Notes: generated by a model not told the origin, from the sequence alone. Numbered from the stretch's first letter, positions 54,727-63,959 are shown. The stretch: DNA of 64,000 nucleotides from JAWKJY01 sp041393535 (GCA_041393535.1 JAWKJY010000002.1:434001-498000), one strand, 5' to 3'. A program made the numbers and translations.

Positions 54727-56417
54727 GCGCGCGCCCCGTCGATTGGCGTCCCCCGCTCGACCCGGGCGAGTTCATCGGCGTGCCCACGGACGGGCCGGAC
54801 GAGCGCATCGACGTGGGCATCTGCGTCGTCGGCGCCGGCCCGGCCGGGCTGGCCGCCGGCGTGCGCCTCGGGCAGCTGATGCAGGAGCAGCCGGCGATCG
54901 CCGAGCGCCTCGGCGAGGAGCCGGTCGTCGTCCTCGAGAAGGGCAAGAGCCCCGGCGCGCACCTGCTGTCCGGCGCGGTCGTCAACCCGCGCTCGCTCCG
55001 GATGCTCTTCCCGGGCATGCCCGCCTCCGAGATGCCGTTCTACGGCGAGGTCGAGGGCGAGGCCGTCTACTACCTGACCCCGAAGCGCGCGCTGCGCATC
55101 CCGGCGCCGCCGACGATGTGGAACCACGGGAACTACATCGCCTCGCTCGCCGAGGTCGGCCGCTGGCTGGCGGAGAAGGCCGAGGAGCTCGGGATCACGA
55201 TCATCCCGGAGATGCCGGCATCGAAGCTGCTCGTCTCGGGCGGCCGCGTCGTCGGCGTCCGCACGGGCGACCGCGGGCGCGGCAAGGACGACGAGGAGCT
55301 CGCGAACTTCGAGCCGGGCTCGGACGTCTCGGCCCGCGCGACGATCCTCGCGGAGGGCACGCTCGGGCACCTCAGCCTCGCGGCGATCGACCACTTCGGC
55401 ATCCGCAACCAGCCGCAGGTCTGGGCGCTGGGCGTCAAGGAGGTCTGGGAGGTCCAGCGCCCGATCCACGAGATCATCCACACGATGGGCTGGCCGCTTC
55501 GCGGCGGGAGGAAGTACCGCGAGTTCGGCGGCAGCTTCTGCTACCCGATGGGCGAGGACAAGGTCGCGATCGGGCTCGTCGTCGGGCTCGACCACACGGA
55601 CGCGACGGTCTCCGTGCACGACATGCTGCAGGAGCTCAAGACCCATCCGCTGTTCCGCAAGATCCTCGAGGGCGGCAAGCGGATCGCCTGGGGTGCGAAG
55701 ACGATCCCGGAGGGCGGGCTGCAGGCCCTGCCGTCGCAGCTCCACGTGCCGGGCGCCCTGTTCACGGGCGACGCGGCGGGCTTCGTCAACGTGCCCGCGC
55801 TCAAGGGCGTCCACTACGCGATGCGCTCGGGCATGCTCGCCGCGGAGACTGCCTACGCCGCCGTCGCGCCGGGCTCGACGGCCTGGGCGCCGGGCGCGCT
55901 CGCGTCGTACGACGAGGCGATCCGGCAGAGCTTCATCTGGAAGGACATGAAGCTCGTCCGCAACATGCGGCCCGCGTTCAAGAAGGGCTTCGTCGGCGGC
56001 ATGGCGCTGGCCGGCGCGTCGATGAACTCGCTCGGCCACTTCCCGCCGAAGGACATCGAGCTCGAGTGGGACAGCGAGTCGGAGCTCTTCGTCGGCGACC
56101 GGAACCGGACGTACCCGAAGCCCGACGGGGTGCTGACGTTCGACAAGCTCTCGAGCGTCTTCCTCAGCGGCAACCAGACCCGCGACGACATGCCGAGCCA
56201 CATCCGCGTGCGCCACGAGGTGCCGCGCGAGGTGGCCGAGGCCTGGGTGAACATGTGCCCGGCGCAGGTCTACGAGATCGTCGGCGGCGCGGCCGGCGGC
56301 AATGTCACCGTCGAGGTGACGCACACGAACTGCGTGCAGTGCGGCGCGATCACGGCCAAGGGCGGGCGCCTGACGCCCCCCGAGGGCGGGTCGGGCCCCG
56401 AGTACACGAACCTGTAG
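54723..56417 (+). CDS. Electron transfer flavoprotein:quinone oxidoreductase
   Basis: 564 residues. FAD-binding VVGAGPAGLAAGVRL, then LLSGAVVNPRSL, GSFCYPMGEDKVAIGLVVGLD, FTGDAAGFVNVPALKG and YDEAIRQSFIWKDM closely follow ETF-QO. The C-terminal ferredoxin-like segment keeps three cysteines (MCPAQVYEI and NCVQC), but the fourth, normally in HCKTCDIK, is Ile here (CVQCGAIT); the terminal PEGGSGP motif is intact. It passes electrons from ETF to membrane quinone. The usual [4Fe-4S] coordination would need another ligand. Confidence 0.92.
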   Translation: MSARPVDWRPPLDPGEFIGVPTDGPDERIDVGICVVGAGPAGLAAGVRLGQLMQEQPAIAERLGEEPVVVLEKGKSPGAHLLSGAVVNPRSLRMLFPGMPASEMPFYGEVEGEAVYYLTPKRALRIPAPPTMWNHGNYIASLAEVGRWLAEKAEELGITIIPEMPASKLLVSGGRVVGVRTGDRGRGKDDEELANFEPGSDVSARATILAEGTLGHLSLAAIDHFGIRNQPQVWALGVKEVWEVQRPIHEIIHTMGWPLRGGRKYREFGGSFCYPMGEDKVAIGLVVGLDHTDATVSVHDMLQELKTHPLFRKILEGGKRIAWGAKTIPEGGLQALPSQLHVPGALFTGDAAGFVNVPALKGVHYAMRSGMLAAETAYAAVAPGSTAWAPGALASYDEAIRQSFIWKDMKLVRNMRPAFKKGFVGGMALAGASMNSLGHFPPKDIELEWDSESELFVGDRNRTYPKPDGVLTFDKLSSVFLSGNQTRDDMPSHIRVRHEVPREVAEAWVNMCPAQVYEIVGGAAGGNVTVEVTHTNCVQCGAITAKGGRLTPPEGGSGPEYTNL

Positions 56418-56444
56418 GTCGCCCGGTGGGGTAGCCTCGCGGCT

Positions 56445-57431
56445 GTGACCGGCCGCGAGGCGCCCCCAGTCGACCTGCCCTCGCTCGACGACGTCGAGCG
56501 GGCGGCCGCGCTCGTCCGGCCGCGCCTCGTGCGCACGCCGGTCGTGCGCTCGTTCGAGCTGGCCGACGCGCTGGGCGTCCCCGTCCTGCTCAAGGCGGAG
56601 CTCCTGCAGCGGACGGGCTCGTTCAAGGTGCGCGGCGTCCTCAACCGGCTGGCCGCGCTGACCGACGACGAGCGCGCGCGCGGCGTCGCGACCGTGTCGG
56701 CCGGGAACCACGCCATCGCCCTGGCGTTCGGCTGCGCGGAGGCGGGCGTCGACTGCCTCGTCGTCACGTGGCAGGGCGCGAGCGAGACCAAGCTCGCCGC
56801 CGTCCGCGCCCTCGGCGGCGCCGTCGACCAGGTGGCGCTCGACCCGACGGGGGCGTTCGAGCGCCTCGCCGAGCTGATCGCCGAGACGGGGCGCACGCTC
56901 GTGCACCCGTACGACGACCGGCTCGTCGCGGCGGGCGCGGGGACGGTCGGCCTCGAGCTGGCCGAGGACGTCCCGGACGTCGACCTCGTCGTCGTGCCGG
57001 TGGGCGGCGGCGGCCTCCTGACCGGCGTCGCGGCCGCGGTCAGGGCGCTTCGCCCGGAGGCGCGCATCGTCGCGGTCGAGCCGGAGGGCTCGGCGGCGCT
57101 CGGCGCGGGCCTCGCGGCGGGCCGGCCCGTGCCGATCCAGCCGCGCTCCCTCGCCGACGGCCTGAACGCCCCGATCACGGGGCGGCTGACGCTCGCCGCC
57201 GCGACCGCGCTCGGGGTCGAGCACGTCACCGTCCGCGAGGACGAGCTGGCGGACGGCATGCGCTTCCTCTACGGTCGTGCCAAGCTCGCCTGCGAGCCCG
57301 CCGCGGCGGCGGCGACGGCCGCCCTCCTGGCCGGCCGGATCGACGTCGAGGGCGTCACGAGCGCGGTCGCGCTCGTGTCCGGTGGGAACGTGGACCCCGA
57401 GAGGGCCTCTGCTATCCTGGCCGGACGATGA
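56445..57431 (+). CDS. Threonine/serine dehydratase family PLP enzyme
   Basis: 328 residues. Fold type II PLP motifs: Schiff-base lysine in TGSFKVRGVLNRL, SAGNHAIALAFG, and the phosphate-binding VPVGGGGLLTGVAAAV. There is no C-terminal ACT regulatory domain, so it resembles catabolic threonine dehydratase or serine racemase more than biosynthetic IlvA. GTG 56445 has TAGCCT seven bases upstream (56432-56437). The stop overlaps rpmE (ATGA). Confidence 0.88.
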   Translation: MTGREAPPVDLPSLDDVERAAALVRPRLVRTPVVRSFELADALGVPVLLKAELLQRTGSFKVRGVLNRLAALTDDERARGVATVSAGNHAIALAFGCAEAGVDCLVVTWQGASETKLAAVRALGGAVDQVALDPTGAFERLAELIAETGRTLVHPYDDRLVAAGAGTVGLELAEDVPDVDLVVVPVGGGGLLTGVAAAVRALRPEARIVAVEPEGSAALGAGLAAGRPVPIQPRSLADGLNAPITGRLTLAAATALGVEHVTVREDELADGMRFLYGRAKLACEPAAAAATAALLAGRIDVEGVTSAVALVSGGNVDPERASAILAGR

Positions 57432-57646
57432 AGACGGACATTCACCCCGATTACGTCCTCGCCACCGTGAAGTGCTCGTGCGGGAACGAGTTCGTCACGC
57501 GGTCGACGAAGGCCGAGCTCCACGTCGAGATCTGCGCTGCCTGCCACCCGTTCTACACCGGCAAGCAGAAGCTGATGGACACCGGCGGCCGCGTCGAGCG
57601 CTTCCAGCGCCGCCTGGCCAAGGCCGGCGCCGACAAGCGCCGCTAG
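57428..57646 (+). CDS. rpmE: 50S ribosomal protein L31 (zinc-binding form)
   Basis: 72 residues. IHPDY opening, zinc cysteines C16, C18, C36 and C39, and HPFYTGKQKLMDTGGRVERF are diagnostic of the C+ form of bL31. TATCCT at 57413-57418, inside the preceding gene, lies nine bases before the ATG and would give a leaderless transcript. Confidence 0.97.
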   Translation: MKTDIHPDYVLATVKCSCGNEFVTRSTKAELHVEICAACHPFYTGKQKLMDTGGRVERFQRRLAKAGADKRR

Positions 57647-57660
57647 CGCGCTCCGCGTCC

Positions 57661-58596
57661 TTGGCTGCAGCGATCGGGGGTCAGGCGGTCCTCGAGGGCG
57701 TGATGATGCGCGGTCCGACCGTCTGGTCGGTCGCGGTTCGCACGCCCGACGGCGAGATCGCCGACGTCAACCGCGAGATCACCTCGCTCCTGCTGCGCCA
57801 CCGGCTGCTGCGGCTGCCGGTGATCCGCGGCGTCATCGGCCTCGGCGAGTCCCTCTCGATCGGCTTCCGCGCGCTCGCGGTCTCGGCCCAGTACGCGGCC
57901 CAGGAGGAGGGCGAGCAGCGTGCCGACGGCTCGAAGGAGCCGACCGGCGAGCTCACGCGCGGGCAGCTCCTCTTCTCGTTCGCGATCGCGATCGGCTTCG
58001 CGATCCTCCTCTTCAAGGTCGGGCCGGCGCTGATCACGGACCGCCTGCCGATCGGCGACAACGCCTGGTTCGTGATCGTCGAGGGGCTGATCCGGGTCGC
58101 CGTCTTCGTGGCGTACCTCACGGTCATCTCGCTGCTGCCCGACCTGCGGCGCGTGTTCCAGTACCACGCCGCCGAGCACAAGGCGATCAACGCGTACGAG
58201 GCGGGCGACCCGCTCGAGCCCGAGGTCGTCCAGAGGCACAGCCTGATCCACGTGCGCTGCGGCACGGCCTTCCTCCTCTACGTGATGGTCGTCGCGATCT
58301 TCGTCTTCGCGTTCTTCGGCAAGCCCGCCTGGTACTGGCTGATCGTGACGCGCATCGGCCTCCTGCCGGTGATCGCCGGGATCGCCTACGAGCTCATCCG
58401 CTTCGCCGGCAAGCACCCGCACAACCCCGCCCTGCGCACGCTGCTCGCGCCGGGCCTCTGGCTGCAGCGGCTGACGACGCGCCAGCCGACGCTCGACCAG
58501 ATCGAGGTCTCGATCCGCGCCCTCCAGGAGGTCCTGCGCCTCGAGGGCCGCGCCGCCCCCGAGCGCGACACGAAAAAGGTCGAGGTCATGGCCTAG
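57661..58596 (+). CDS. DUF1385 membrane protein
   Basis: 311 residues from TTG 57661. GGQAVLEGVMMRGP at the N terminus, an FQYHAAEHKAINAYEAG block, RHSLIHVRCGTAFLL and GKHPHNPALRTLLAPGLWLQ are the DUF1385 hallmarks, with about five membrane segments. The His/Glu-rich block may bind metal. Function unknown. Position between rpmE and prfA is conserved in many Gram-positive and actinobacterial genomes. No ATG or GTG fits the family start as well as this TTG. Confidence 0.88.
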   Translation: MAAAIGGQAVLEGVMMRGPTVWSVAVRTPDGEIADVNREITSLLLRHRLLRLPVIRGVIGLGESLSIGFRALAVSAQYAAQEEGEQRADGSKEPTGELTRGQLLFSFAIAIGFAILLFKVGPALITDRLPIGDNAWFVIVEGLIRVAVFVAYLTVISLLPDLRRVFQYHAAEHKAINAYEAGDPLEPEVVQRHSLIHVRCGTAFLLYVMVVAIFVFAFFGKPAWYWLIVTRIGLLPVIAGIAYELIRFAGKHPHNPALRTLLAPGLWLQRLTTRQPTLDQIEVSIRALQEVLRLEGRAAPERDTKKVEVMA

Positions 58597-58597
58597 G

Positions 58598-58629
58598 CAC
58601 GGGGGAGAAGCTCGCGCTTCTCCCCCGTG
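58598..58629 (+). terminator. Strong 14-bp hairpin after the DUF1385 gene
   Basis: A perfect 14-bp inverted repeat (58598-58611 with 58616-58629) with a TCGC tetraloop begins two bases after the stop codon. It is the longest perfect stem seen at a gene end in this window. No T-tract. It marks the end of the rpmE-DUF1385 transcript. Confidence 0.85.
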
Positions 58630-58712
58630 GCCCCCTCATCGCGCCACGGCGGCTCGCACTCGGCTCCGCCCGCGCGGTCGCCGGAGCGCAGCGAGCTGCC
58701 CTCCTCGGCGAT

Positions 58713-58731
58713 GACGGGGTCCTGCCCCGTC
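58713..58731 (+). terminator. Second hairpin upstream of prfA
   Basis: A 7-bp perfect stem (58713-58719 with 58725-58731, loop TCCTG) lies in the 187-base gap before prfA, upstream of the prfA -10. It may be a back-up terminator. Nothing else is recognised in this gap apart from the prfA -10. Confidence 0.35.
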
Positions 58732-58783
58732 GTGTCGGCGGGTGCCCAGAGGGCGTCCCGGGGCGCCCGGGTATCCTGCGGCG

Positions 58784-59833
58784 ATGGCCGGGATCGACGA
58801 CCTCGTCGCGGAGCTCGAGCGCTCCTACGCCGACGCGCAGGAGCGGATGGCGGATCCCTCGCTCTTCTCCGACCACAGGGCGGCCGCCGCGGCCGGGCGC
58901 CGGCTGAAGGAGCTCGAGGGCCCCTGGAAGATCGCCCGCGCCTGGCGCGAGGCGCGCGACGACGTCGAGGCGGCTCGCGGCGACGCGGAGCTGCGTGAGC
59001 TCGTGCCGGAGGCCGAGGCGCGCCTCGCGGCGCTCGACGAGGACCTCCGGGCGGCGCTCGCCCAGCGCGACCCGAACGACTCGCGCGACGTGATCATCGA
59101 GATCCGCCAGGGCGTGGGCGGCGACGAGGCCGCGCTCTGGGCCGGCGACGTGCTCCGGATGCTGGCGAAGTACGCCGAGCGCCGCGGCTTCCAGGCCGAG
59201 CAGCTCGGGTCGAGCCCGAACGAGGCCGGCGGCTTCAAGGAGGTCACCGTCGCGATCAAGGGCGACGGCGCCTACTCCGTGTTCAAGTGGGAGGGCGGCA
59301 CGCACCGCGTCCAGCGCGTGCCGGCGACCGAGTCGCAGGGGCGCATCCACACCTCGACCGCCACCGTGGCCGTGATGCCGGAGGCGGAGGAGGTCGAGGT
59401 CGAGATCGACCCGACCGACCTGCGGATCGACGTCTACCGCGCGACCGGGCCGGGCGGCCAGGGCGTGAACACCACCGACTCGGCCGTCCGCATCACGCAC
59501 CTGCCGACCGGCCTCGTCGTCGCGATGCAGGACGAGCGCTCGCAGCTGCAGAACCGCGACAAGGCGATGCGCGTCCTGCGCGCGCGCCTGTACGAGTACG
59601 AGCTCGAGCGGCAGAACGCGGAGCTCTCCGCCCAGCGGCGCGCGCAGATCGGCACCGGCGAGCGGGCCGAGAAGATCCGGACGTACAACTACGCGGAGAG
59701 CCGGGTGACCGACCACCGCGTCAAGCACACCGTCTACCGGCTCGAGGCCGTGCTCGAGGGCGACCTCGAGGAGTTCACGGCCGCGCTGCAGGCCGAGGAG
59801 CGCCGGCGCGCGCTCGAGGAGGCGACGATATGA
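58784..59833 (+). CDS. prfA: Peptide chain release factor 1
   Basis: 349 residues. RF1 decoding motif PAT (in RVPATESQGRIHTS), and the catalytic GGQ loop GPGGQGVNTTDSAVRI; the residue after GGQ is Gly where His is common. It terminates translation at UAA and UAG. ATG 58784 has TATCCT six bases upstream (58772-58777), so the mRNA is probably leaderless; 14 upstream in-frame codons are rejected for that reason and for lack of family match. prmC overlaps by ATGA. Confidence 0.97.
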   Translation: MAGIDDLVAELERSYADAQERMADPSLFSDHRAAAAAGRRLKELEGPWKIARAWREARDDVEAARGDAELRELVPEAEARLAALDEDLRAALAQRDPNDSRDVIIEIRQGVGGDEAALWAGDVLRMLAKYAERRGFQAEQLGSSPNEAGGFKEVTVAIKGDGAYSVFKWEGGTHRVQRVPATESQGRIHTSTATVAVMPEAEEVEVEIDPTDLRIDVYRATGPGGQGVNTTDSAVRITHLPTGLVVAMQDERSQLQNRDKAMRVLRARLYEYELERQNAELSAQRRAQIGTGERAEKIRTYNYAESRVTDHRVKHTVYRLEAVLEGDLEEFTAALQAEERRRALEEATI

Positions 59834-60660
59834 CCGTCCGCGAGGGGATCGCGTTCGCCGCCGGCGCGCTCGAGGTCGCGGGCGTCGACACGCCGCGGGT
59901 CGACGCCGAGGTCCTGCTCGGCCACGCGCTCGGGCTCGGCCGCACCGACCTCTACGCGGCCGGCGACCGCGAGCTCGCCCCGGAGGAGGAGGCGCGCTTC
60001 CGCGGGCTCGTCGCGCGCCGCACGCGCCGCGAGCCGGCCGCCTACATCCTCGGAGAGTGGGGCTTCCGCCGCCTGGCCCTCCGCGTCAGCCCGTACGTGC
60101 TCGTCCCCCGCCCGGAGACCGAAGTGGTCGTGGAGCGCTGCCTCGCCCGCCTGGCCGGGCGGGAGGCGCCGCGCGTGCTCGACGTCGGCACGGGCTCCGG
60201 GGCGATCGCCCTCTCGATCGCGGACGAGCACCCCGGCGCCCGTGTGATCGCGACCGACATCTCGGCGGGCGCGCTCGCCGTCGCGGCCGAGAACCGCGCC
60301 CGTCTGGGGCTCGACGAGCGCGTCGAGCTCGTCCACGGGCACCTGGACGCCCACGTCCCGGGCCCGTTCGACCTCGTCGTCTCGAACCCGCCCTACGTCG
60401 AGCCCGGCGACTTCGACGCGCTCCAGCCCGAGATCCGCCTGTTCGAGCCGCGCGAGGCCGTGGTCGGCGTCGGCGTCACGCAACGGGTGGCCGAGCACGC
60501 CATGGGGCTGCTCGCGCCCGGCGGCTGGCTCGTGCTCGAGTGCGGCGACGGGCAGGCCGACGGCCTCGCCGCGGCGCTCCGGGAGCTCGGCTACCTGGAC
60601 GTCGTCGCGAGCCCCGACCTGACCGGCCGCGACCGGGTCGTCGAGGGCCGGCGGCCGTAG
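59830..60660 (+). CDS. prmC: Release factor glutamine methyltransferase
   Basis: 276 residues. N-terminal helical domain with YILGEWGFRRL, SAM fold VLDVGTGSGAIALSIA and the NPPY active-site motif in VVSNPPYVEPGDF. It methylates the glutamine of the GGQ motif of release factors, including the PrfA encoded just upstream. Confidence 0.96.
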   Translation: MTVREGIAFAAGALEVAGVDTPRVDAEVLLGHALGLGRTDLYAAGDRELAPEEEARFRGLVARRTRREPAAYILGEWGFRRLALRVSPYVLVPRPETEVVVERCLARLAGREAPRVLDVGTGSGAIALSIADEHPGARVIATDISAGALAVAAENRARLGLDERVELVHGHLDAHVPGPFDLVVSNPPYVEPGDFDALQPEIRLFEPREAVVGVGVTQRVAEHAMGLLAPGGWLVLECGDGQADGLAAALRELGYLDVVASPDLTGRDRVVEGRRP

Positions 60661-60722
60661 CGCGGCCGGGCGAGCCGCTTCCGCGCCGGCCGCCGCGGCC
60701 GGGCGAGTACCATGCGTCGCCC

Positions 60723-62012
60723 ATGAGCCCAGCTGACGACATCACCGCGCTCCGCGAGTCCGGCCTCGCCGCCGTCGACCCCGAGATCGCCGCGCTGCTC
60801 GACCGCGAGCTCGATCGCCAGCGCTCCCAGATCGAGCTGATCGCCTCCGAGAACTTCACCTGGCCGAGCGTGCTCGAGGCAGTCGGCGGCGCCGCGACGA
60901 ACAAGTACGCGGAGGGCTATCCGGGCAAGCGCTACTACGGCGGCTGCGAGGTCGTCGACGAGATCGAGCAGCTCGCGATCGACCGGGCGAAGGCCCTCTT
61001 CGGCGCCGAGCACGCGAACGTCCAGCCGCACGCGGGCTCCCAGGCGAACATGGCCGTCTACGCCGCCGTGCTCCAGCCGGGCGACACCATCCTCGCGATG
61101 CGGCTCGACCACGGCGGCCACCTGACGCACGGGAGCAAGGTCAACTTCTCCGGGAAGCTCTACGGCGTCGTCGGCTACGGCGTCGAGCGCGAGAGCGGCC
61201 TGATCGACTTCGACGAGGTCGCCCGCCTGGCCGAGCAGCACCGGCCGAGGATCATCGTCTGCGGCGGCTCGGCGTACCCACGGAAGATCGAGACGAGCCG
61301 GTTCCGCGAGATCGCGGACGCGGTCGGCGCGCTGCTGCTCTGCGACATGGCGCACTTCTCCGGGCTCGTCGCCGCCGGCCTCGTGCCCGACCCGGTGCCC
61401 GACTGCGACTTCGTCTCCTCGACGACCCACAAGACGCTCGCGGGCCCGCGCTCTGGCTTCGTCCTCTGCCGGGCGGAGCACGCGGCCGCCCTCGACAAGG
61501 CGGTCTTCCCGGGCCTGCAGGGCGGCCCGCTCTGCCACACGATCGCCGCCAAGGCGACCTGCTTCGCGATCGCCGCGACGGAGGCCTTCCGCGCGTACCA
61601 GCGGCAGGTCCGGGCGAACGCCGACGCGCTCGCCGCCTCGCTCGTCGACGGCGGGCTCGACGTGCTGACCGGCGGCACCGACACGCACCTCGTCCAGCTC
61701 GACCTGCGCCGTAGCGAGTGGACGGGCAAGGCGGCCGAGGACCGGCTGCACGAGGTCGGGATCACGGTCAACCGGAACACGGTGCCCTTCGACGAGCGCC
61801 CGCCGACAGTCGCCTCAGGCGTCCGGCTCGGCACACCCGCGATCACGATGCGCGGCTTCGACGAGACGGACACGCGCGAGGTCGGCTCGATCATCGCCGG
61901 GGCGCTCGCCGACGACGCCGACGTGGCCGCCCTCCGCGGCCGCAGCGGCGCGCTCTGCGCCGGCCGCCCGCTCTACGAGGGGCTGCGGGGGTTCCCGGAG
62001 CTTCGCCGATGA
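60723..62012 (+). CDS. glyA: Serine hydroxymethyltransferase
   Basis: 429 residues. IELIASENF, NKYAEGYPGKRYYGGC, the PLP lysine in SSTTHKTLAGPRSG and a C-terminal GTPAITMRGF-like segment are typical. It interconverts serine and glycine, feeding one-carbon metabolism. ATG 60723 has TACCAT nine bases upstream (60708-60713). upp overlaps its stop by ATGA. Confidence 0.97.
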   Translation: MSPADDITALRESGLAAVDPEIAALLDRELDRQRSQIELIASENFTWPSVLEAVGGAATNKYAEGYPGKRYYGGCEVVDEIEQLAIDRAKALFGAEHANVQPHAGSQANMAVYAAVLQPGDTILAMRLDHGGHLTHGSKVNFSGKLYGVVGYGVERESGLIDFDEVARLAEQHRPRIIVCGGSAYPRKIETSRFREIADAVGALLLCDMAHFSGLVAAGLVPDPVPDCDFVSSTTHKTLAGPRSGFVLCRAEHAAALDKAVFPGLQGGPLCHTIAAKATCFAIAATEAFRAYQRQVRANADALAASLVDGGLDVLTGGTDTHLVQLDLRRSEWTGKAAEDRLHEVGITVNRNTVPFDERPPTVASGVRLGTPAITMRGFDETDTREVGSIIAGALADDADVAALRGRSGALCAGRPLYEGLRGFPELRR

Positions 62013-62644
62013 GCGCCGGGCGGGTCGTCGTCGTCGACCACCCGCTCGTCCGGCACAAGCTCGGGCTGCTGCGGGACCGGACGACGACGACGCAGATGTT
62101 CCGGCAGCTCGTCAACGAGCTGACCCTGCTGCTCACGTACGAGGCGACGAAGGAGCTCGCGACCGAGCAGGTCGAGATCGAGACGCCGCTCGAGCGGATG
62201 GCCGCCGACCGCATCTCCGGCAAGAAGGTCGCCGTCTGCCCGATCCTCCGCGCCGGCGTCGGCATGCTCGACGCGGTGCTGTCGCTGATTCCGGGCGCGC
62301 GCGTCGGGTACATCGGCCTCTACCGGAACGAGGAGACGCTCCAGCCGGTCGAGTACTACGTCAAGCTGCCGCAGGACGTCGCGCAGCGCGAGGTGATCCT
62401 GCTCGACCCGATGCTCGCGACCGGCAACTCCACCGCCGCGGCGATCGACCTGCTGCGCGGCGCCGGCGCCGCGTCGATCCGGCTGATCGCGATCATCGCG
62501 GCGCCCGAGGGGATCGCGCGGATCCACGAGGAGCACCCGGACGTCGAGATCGTCGTCGCCGCCGTCGACCGCGAGCTGAACGAGCGGGGCTACATCGTCC
62601 CGGGCCTCGGCGACGCCGGCGACCGCCTCTACGGCACGAAGTAG
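62009..62644 (+). CDS. upp: Uracil phosphoribosyltransferase
   Basis: 211 residues. HPLVRHKLGLLRD, PILRAGVGMLDAVLSLIPGA, the PRPP-binding LLDPMLATGNST and the uracil-binding end RELNERGYIVPGLGDAGDR match Upp. It salvages uracil to UMP. Coupled to glyA by overlap. Confidence 0.96.
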   Translation: MSAGRVVVVDHPLVRHKLGLLRDRTTTTQMFRQLVNELTLLLTYEATKELATEQVEIETPLERMAADRISGKKVAVCPILRAGVGMLDAVLSLIPGARVGYIGLYRNEETLQPVEYYVKLPQDVAQREVILLDPMLATGNSTAAAIDLLRGAGAASIRLIAIIAAPEGIARIHEEHPDVEIVVAAVDRELNERGYIVPGLGDAGDRLYGTK

Positions 62645-62677
62645 GCGCGCCGGCGAGGGGTACGGCGCCGCGCGTCG

Positions 62678-62683
62678 TACCAT
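62678..62683 (+). promoter_or_regulatory. -10-like element before the WecA-like gene
   Basis: TACCAT at 62678-62683 predicts a transcription start near 62690 and a ~12-base leader before ATG 62702. Confidence 0.4.
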
Positions 62684-62701
62684 GTTCGGGGTGACGCGCG
62701 G

Positions 62702-63835
62702 ATGCTGAAGACCTTCGAGGCCCACATGGACGTCCTCTGGGGCTTCCTGATCGCCGCCGGCGTCGTGCTCGCGCTCACCCCGGCGGTCGCCCGCGCGGCG
62801 CGGGTGCTCGGCGTGATCGACGAGCCGGGGGAGGGGCGGCGGATCCACCGCACGCCGGTCCCGCGCCTCGGGGGCGTCGCGCTCCTGCTGGCGATCATGG
62901 TGCCGTCGCTCGCCTTCCTCGACCTGTCGGGGCCCTACCGGGGCATCCTGATCGGCGCTGCGATCGCCTGCGGCGTCGGGCTCGTCGACGACTTCCGCGG
63001 CCTGCCCTGGTGGGCGAAGCTGCTCGGCCAGCTCGGGGCCGCGGCCGCGCCGGTCGGGTTCGGCGTGACGCTCGACCGCTTCACCTTCCCGTTCGTCGGC
63101 ATCCACACGCTGCCGGCCTGGGTCGCCGTCGCCGTGACGATCGTCTGGATCGTCGCGGTCATAGACATAGTGAACTTCCTCGACGGGATGGACGGCCTCG
63201 CGGCCGGGGTCGGCGGCATCGCCGCGGCGACGTTCGCGGTGATCGCGCTCTCGCTCGGGAAGCCCGAGGCCGCGGTGCTGTCGGCGATCGTCGCCGGCGC
63301 GTGCTTCGCCTTCCTCCGGCACAACTTCTACCCGGCGCGCATCTTCATGGGCGACTCGGGGGCGCTCCTGCTCGGATTCACGCTCGCGACCATCCCGATC
63401 CAGGGGCTGCTGAAGACGGCCGCGGTCGCCGCCCTGTTCCTGCCGCTCGTCGTCCTGCTCGTGCCGATCATCGACACGTCGTTCGTCGTCGCGAAGCGCC
63501 TGAAGTACGGGCAGCCGATCTACCAGGCGGACGCGTGGCACCTGCACCATCGCTTCGCGAACATCGGCTTCTCGCAGCGCCGCACCGTCGTCTACCTCTG
63601 GACCTGGTGCCTCGTGCTCGCGGGCGCGGCGCTCGCCACGCGCTTCGTCCCGTTCCGCCAGCACGGCCACTGGAACCTCTGGCCGACCGTCGTCGTTGGC
63701 CTGATCGGCTTCGTCGCCGTCGCCACCTCGGCCTACATCGTGGTGCTGCTCGAGATCCTCAAGCTGCGCCGGATCCGCGGCTGGGGCATCTGGCGCCGCG
63801 AGGCCGAGCGCCGCCGCGAGCGCCACGTCGCGTAG
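62702..63835 (+). CDS. Undecaprenyl-phosphate GlcNAc-1-phosphate transferase (WecA/TagO-like)
   Basis: 377 residues with about 10-11 membrane segments. MraY/WecA family motifs: GLVDDFRGLP, NFLDGMDGLAAG, FMGDSGALLLGF, and HLHHRF in the last cytoplasmic loop, typical of polyisoprenyl-phosphate HexNAc-1-P transferases. It starts lipid-linked glycan synthesis and is the only such priming enzyme seen in the window, so it may serve the polysaccharide locus as well as cell-wall glycopolymers (inference). Confidence 0.93.
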   Translation: MLKTFEAHMDVLWGFLIAAGVVLALTPAVARAARVLGVIDEPGEGRRIHRTPVPRLGGVALLLAIMVPSLAFLDLSGPYRGILIGAAIACGVGLVDDFRGLPWWAKLLGQLGAAAAPVGFGVTLDRFTFPFVGIHTLPAWVAVAVTIVWIVAVIDIVNFLDGMDGLAAGVGGIAAATFAVIALSLGKPEAAVLSAIVAGACFAFLRHNFYPARIFMGDSGALLLGFTLATIPIQGLLKTAAVAALFLPLVVLLVPIIDTSFVVAKRLKYGQPIYQADAWHLHHRFANIGFSQRRTVVYLWTWCLVLAGAALATRFVPFRQHGHWNLWPTVVVGLIGFVAVATSAYIVVLLEILKLRRIRGWGIWRREAERRRERHVA

Positions 63836-63940
63836 CTCCGGCGAGGGCCGTTCGCGCGCCCCCGCACGAACTCACCCCGACAGCGCCGCTTTCCGGCTCA
63901 ACGGCGACGTTTCTCGGTGTCACGAAGTCACCCGGGCTGG

Positions 63941-63946
63941 TATGCT
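63941..63946 (+). promoter_or_regulatory. Possible -10 before the gene at the right edge
   Basis: TATGCT at 63941-63946 lies 13 bases before ATG 63960. Just upstream, GTCAC occurs twice three bases apart (63919-63931). No clear -35. Confidence 0.35.
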
Positions 63947-63959
63947 CCCGCCCGGCCGC

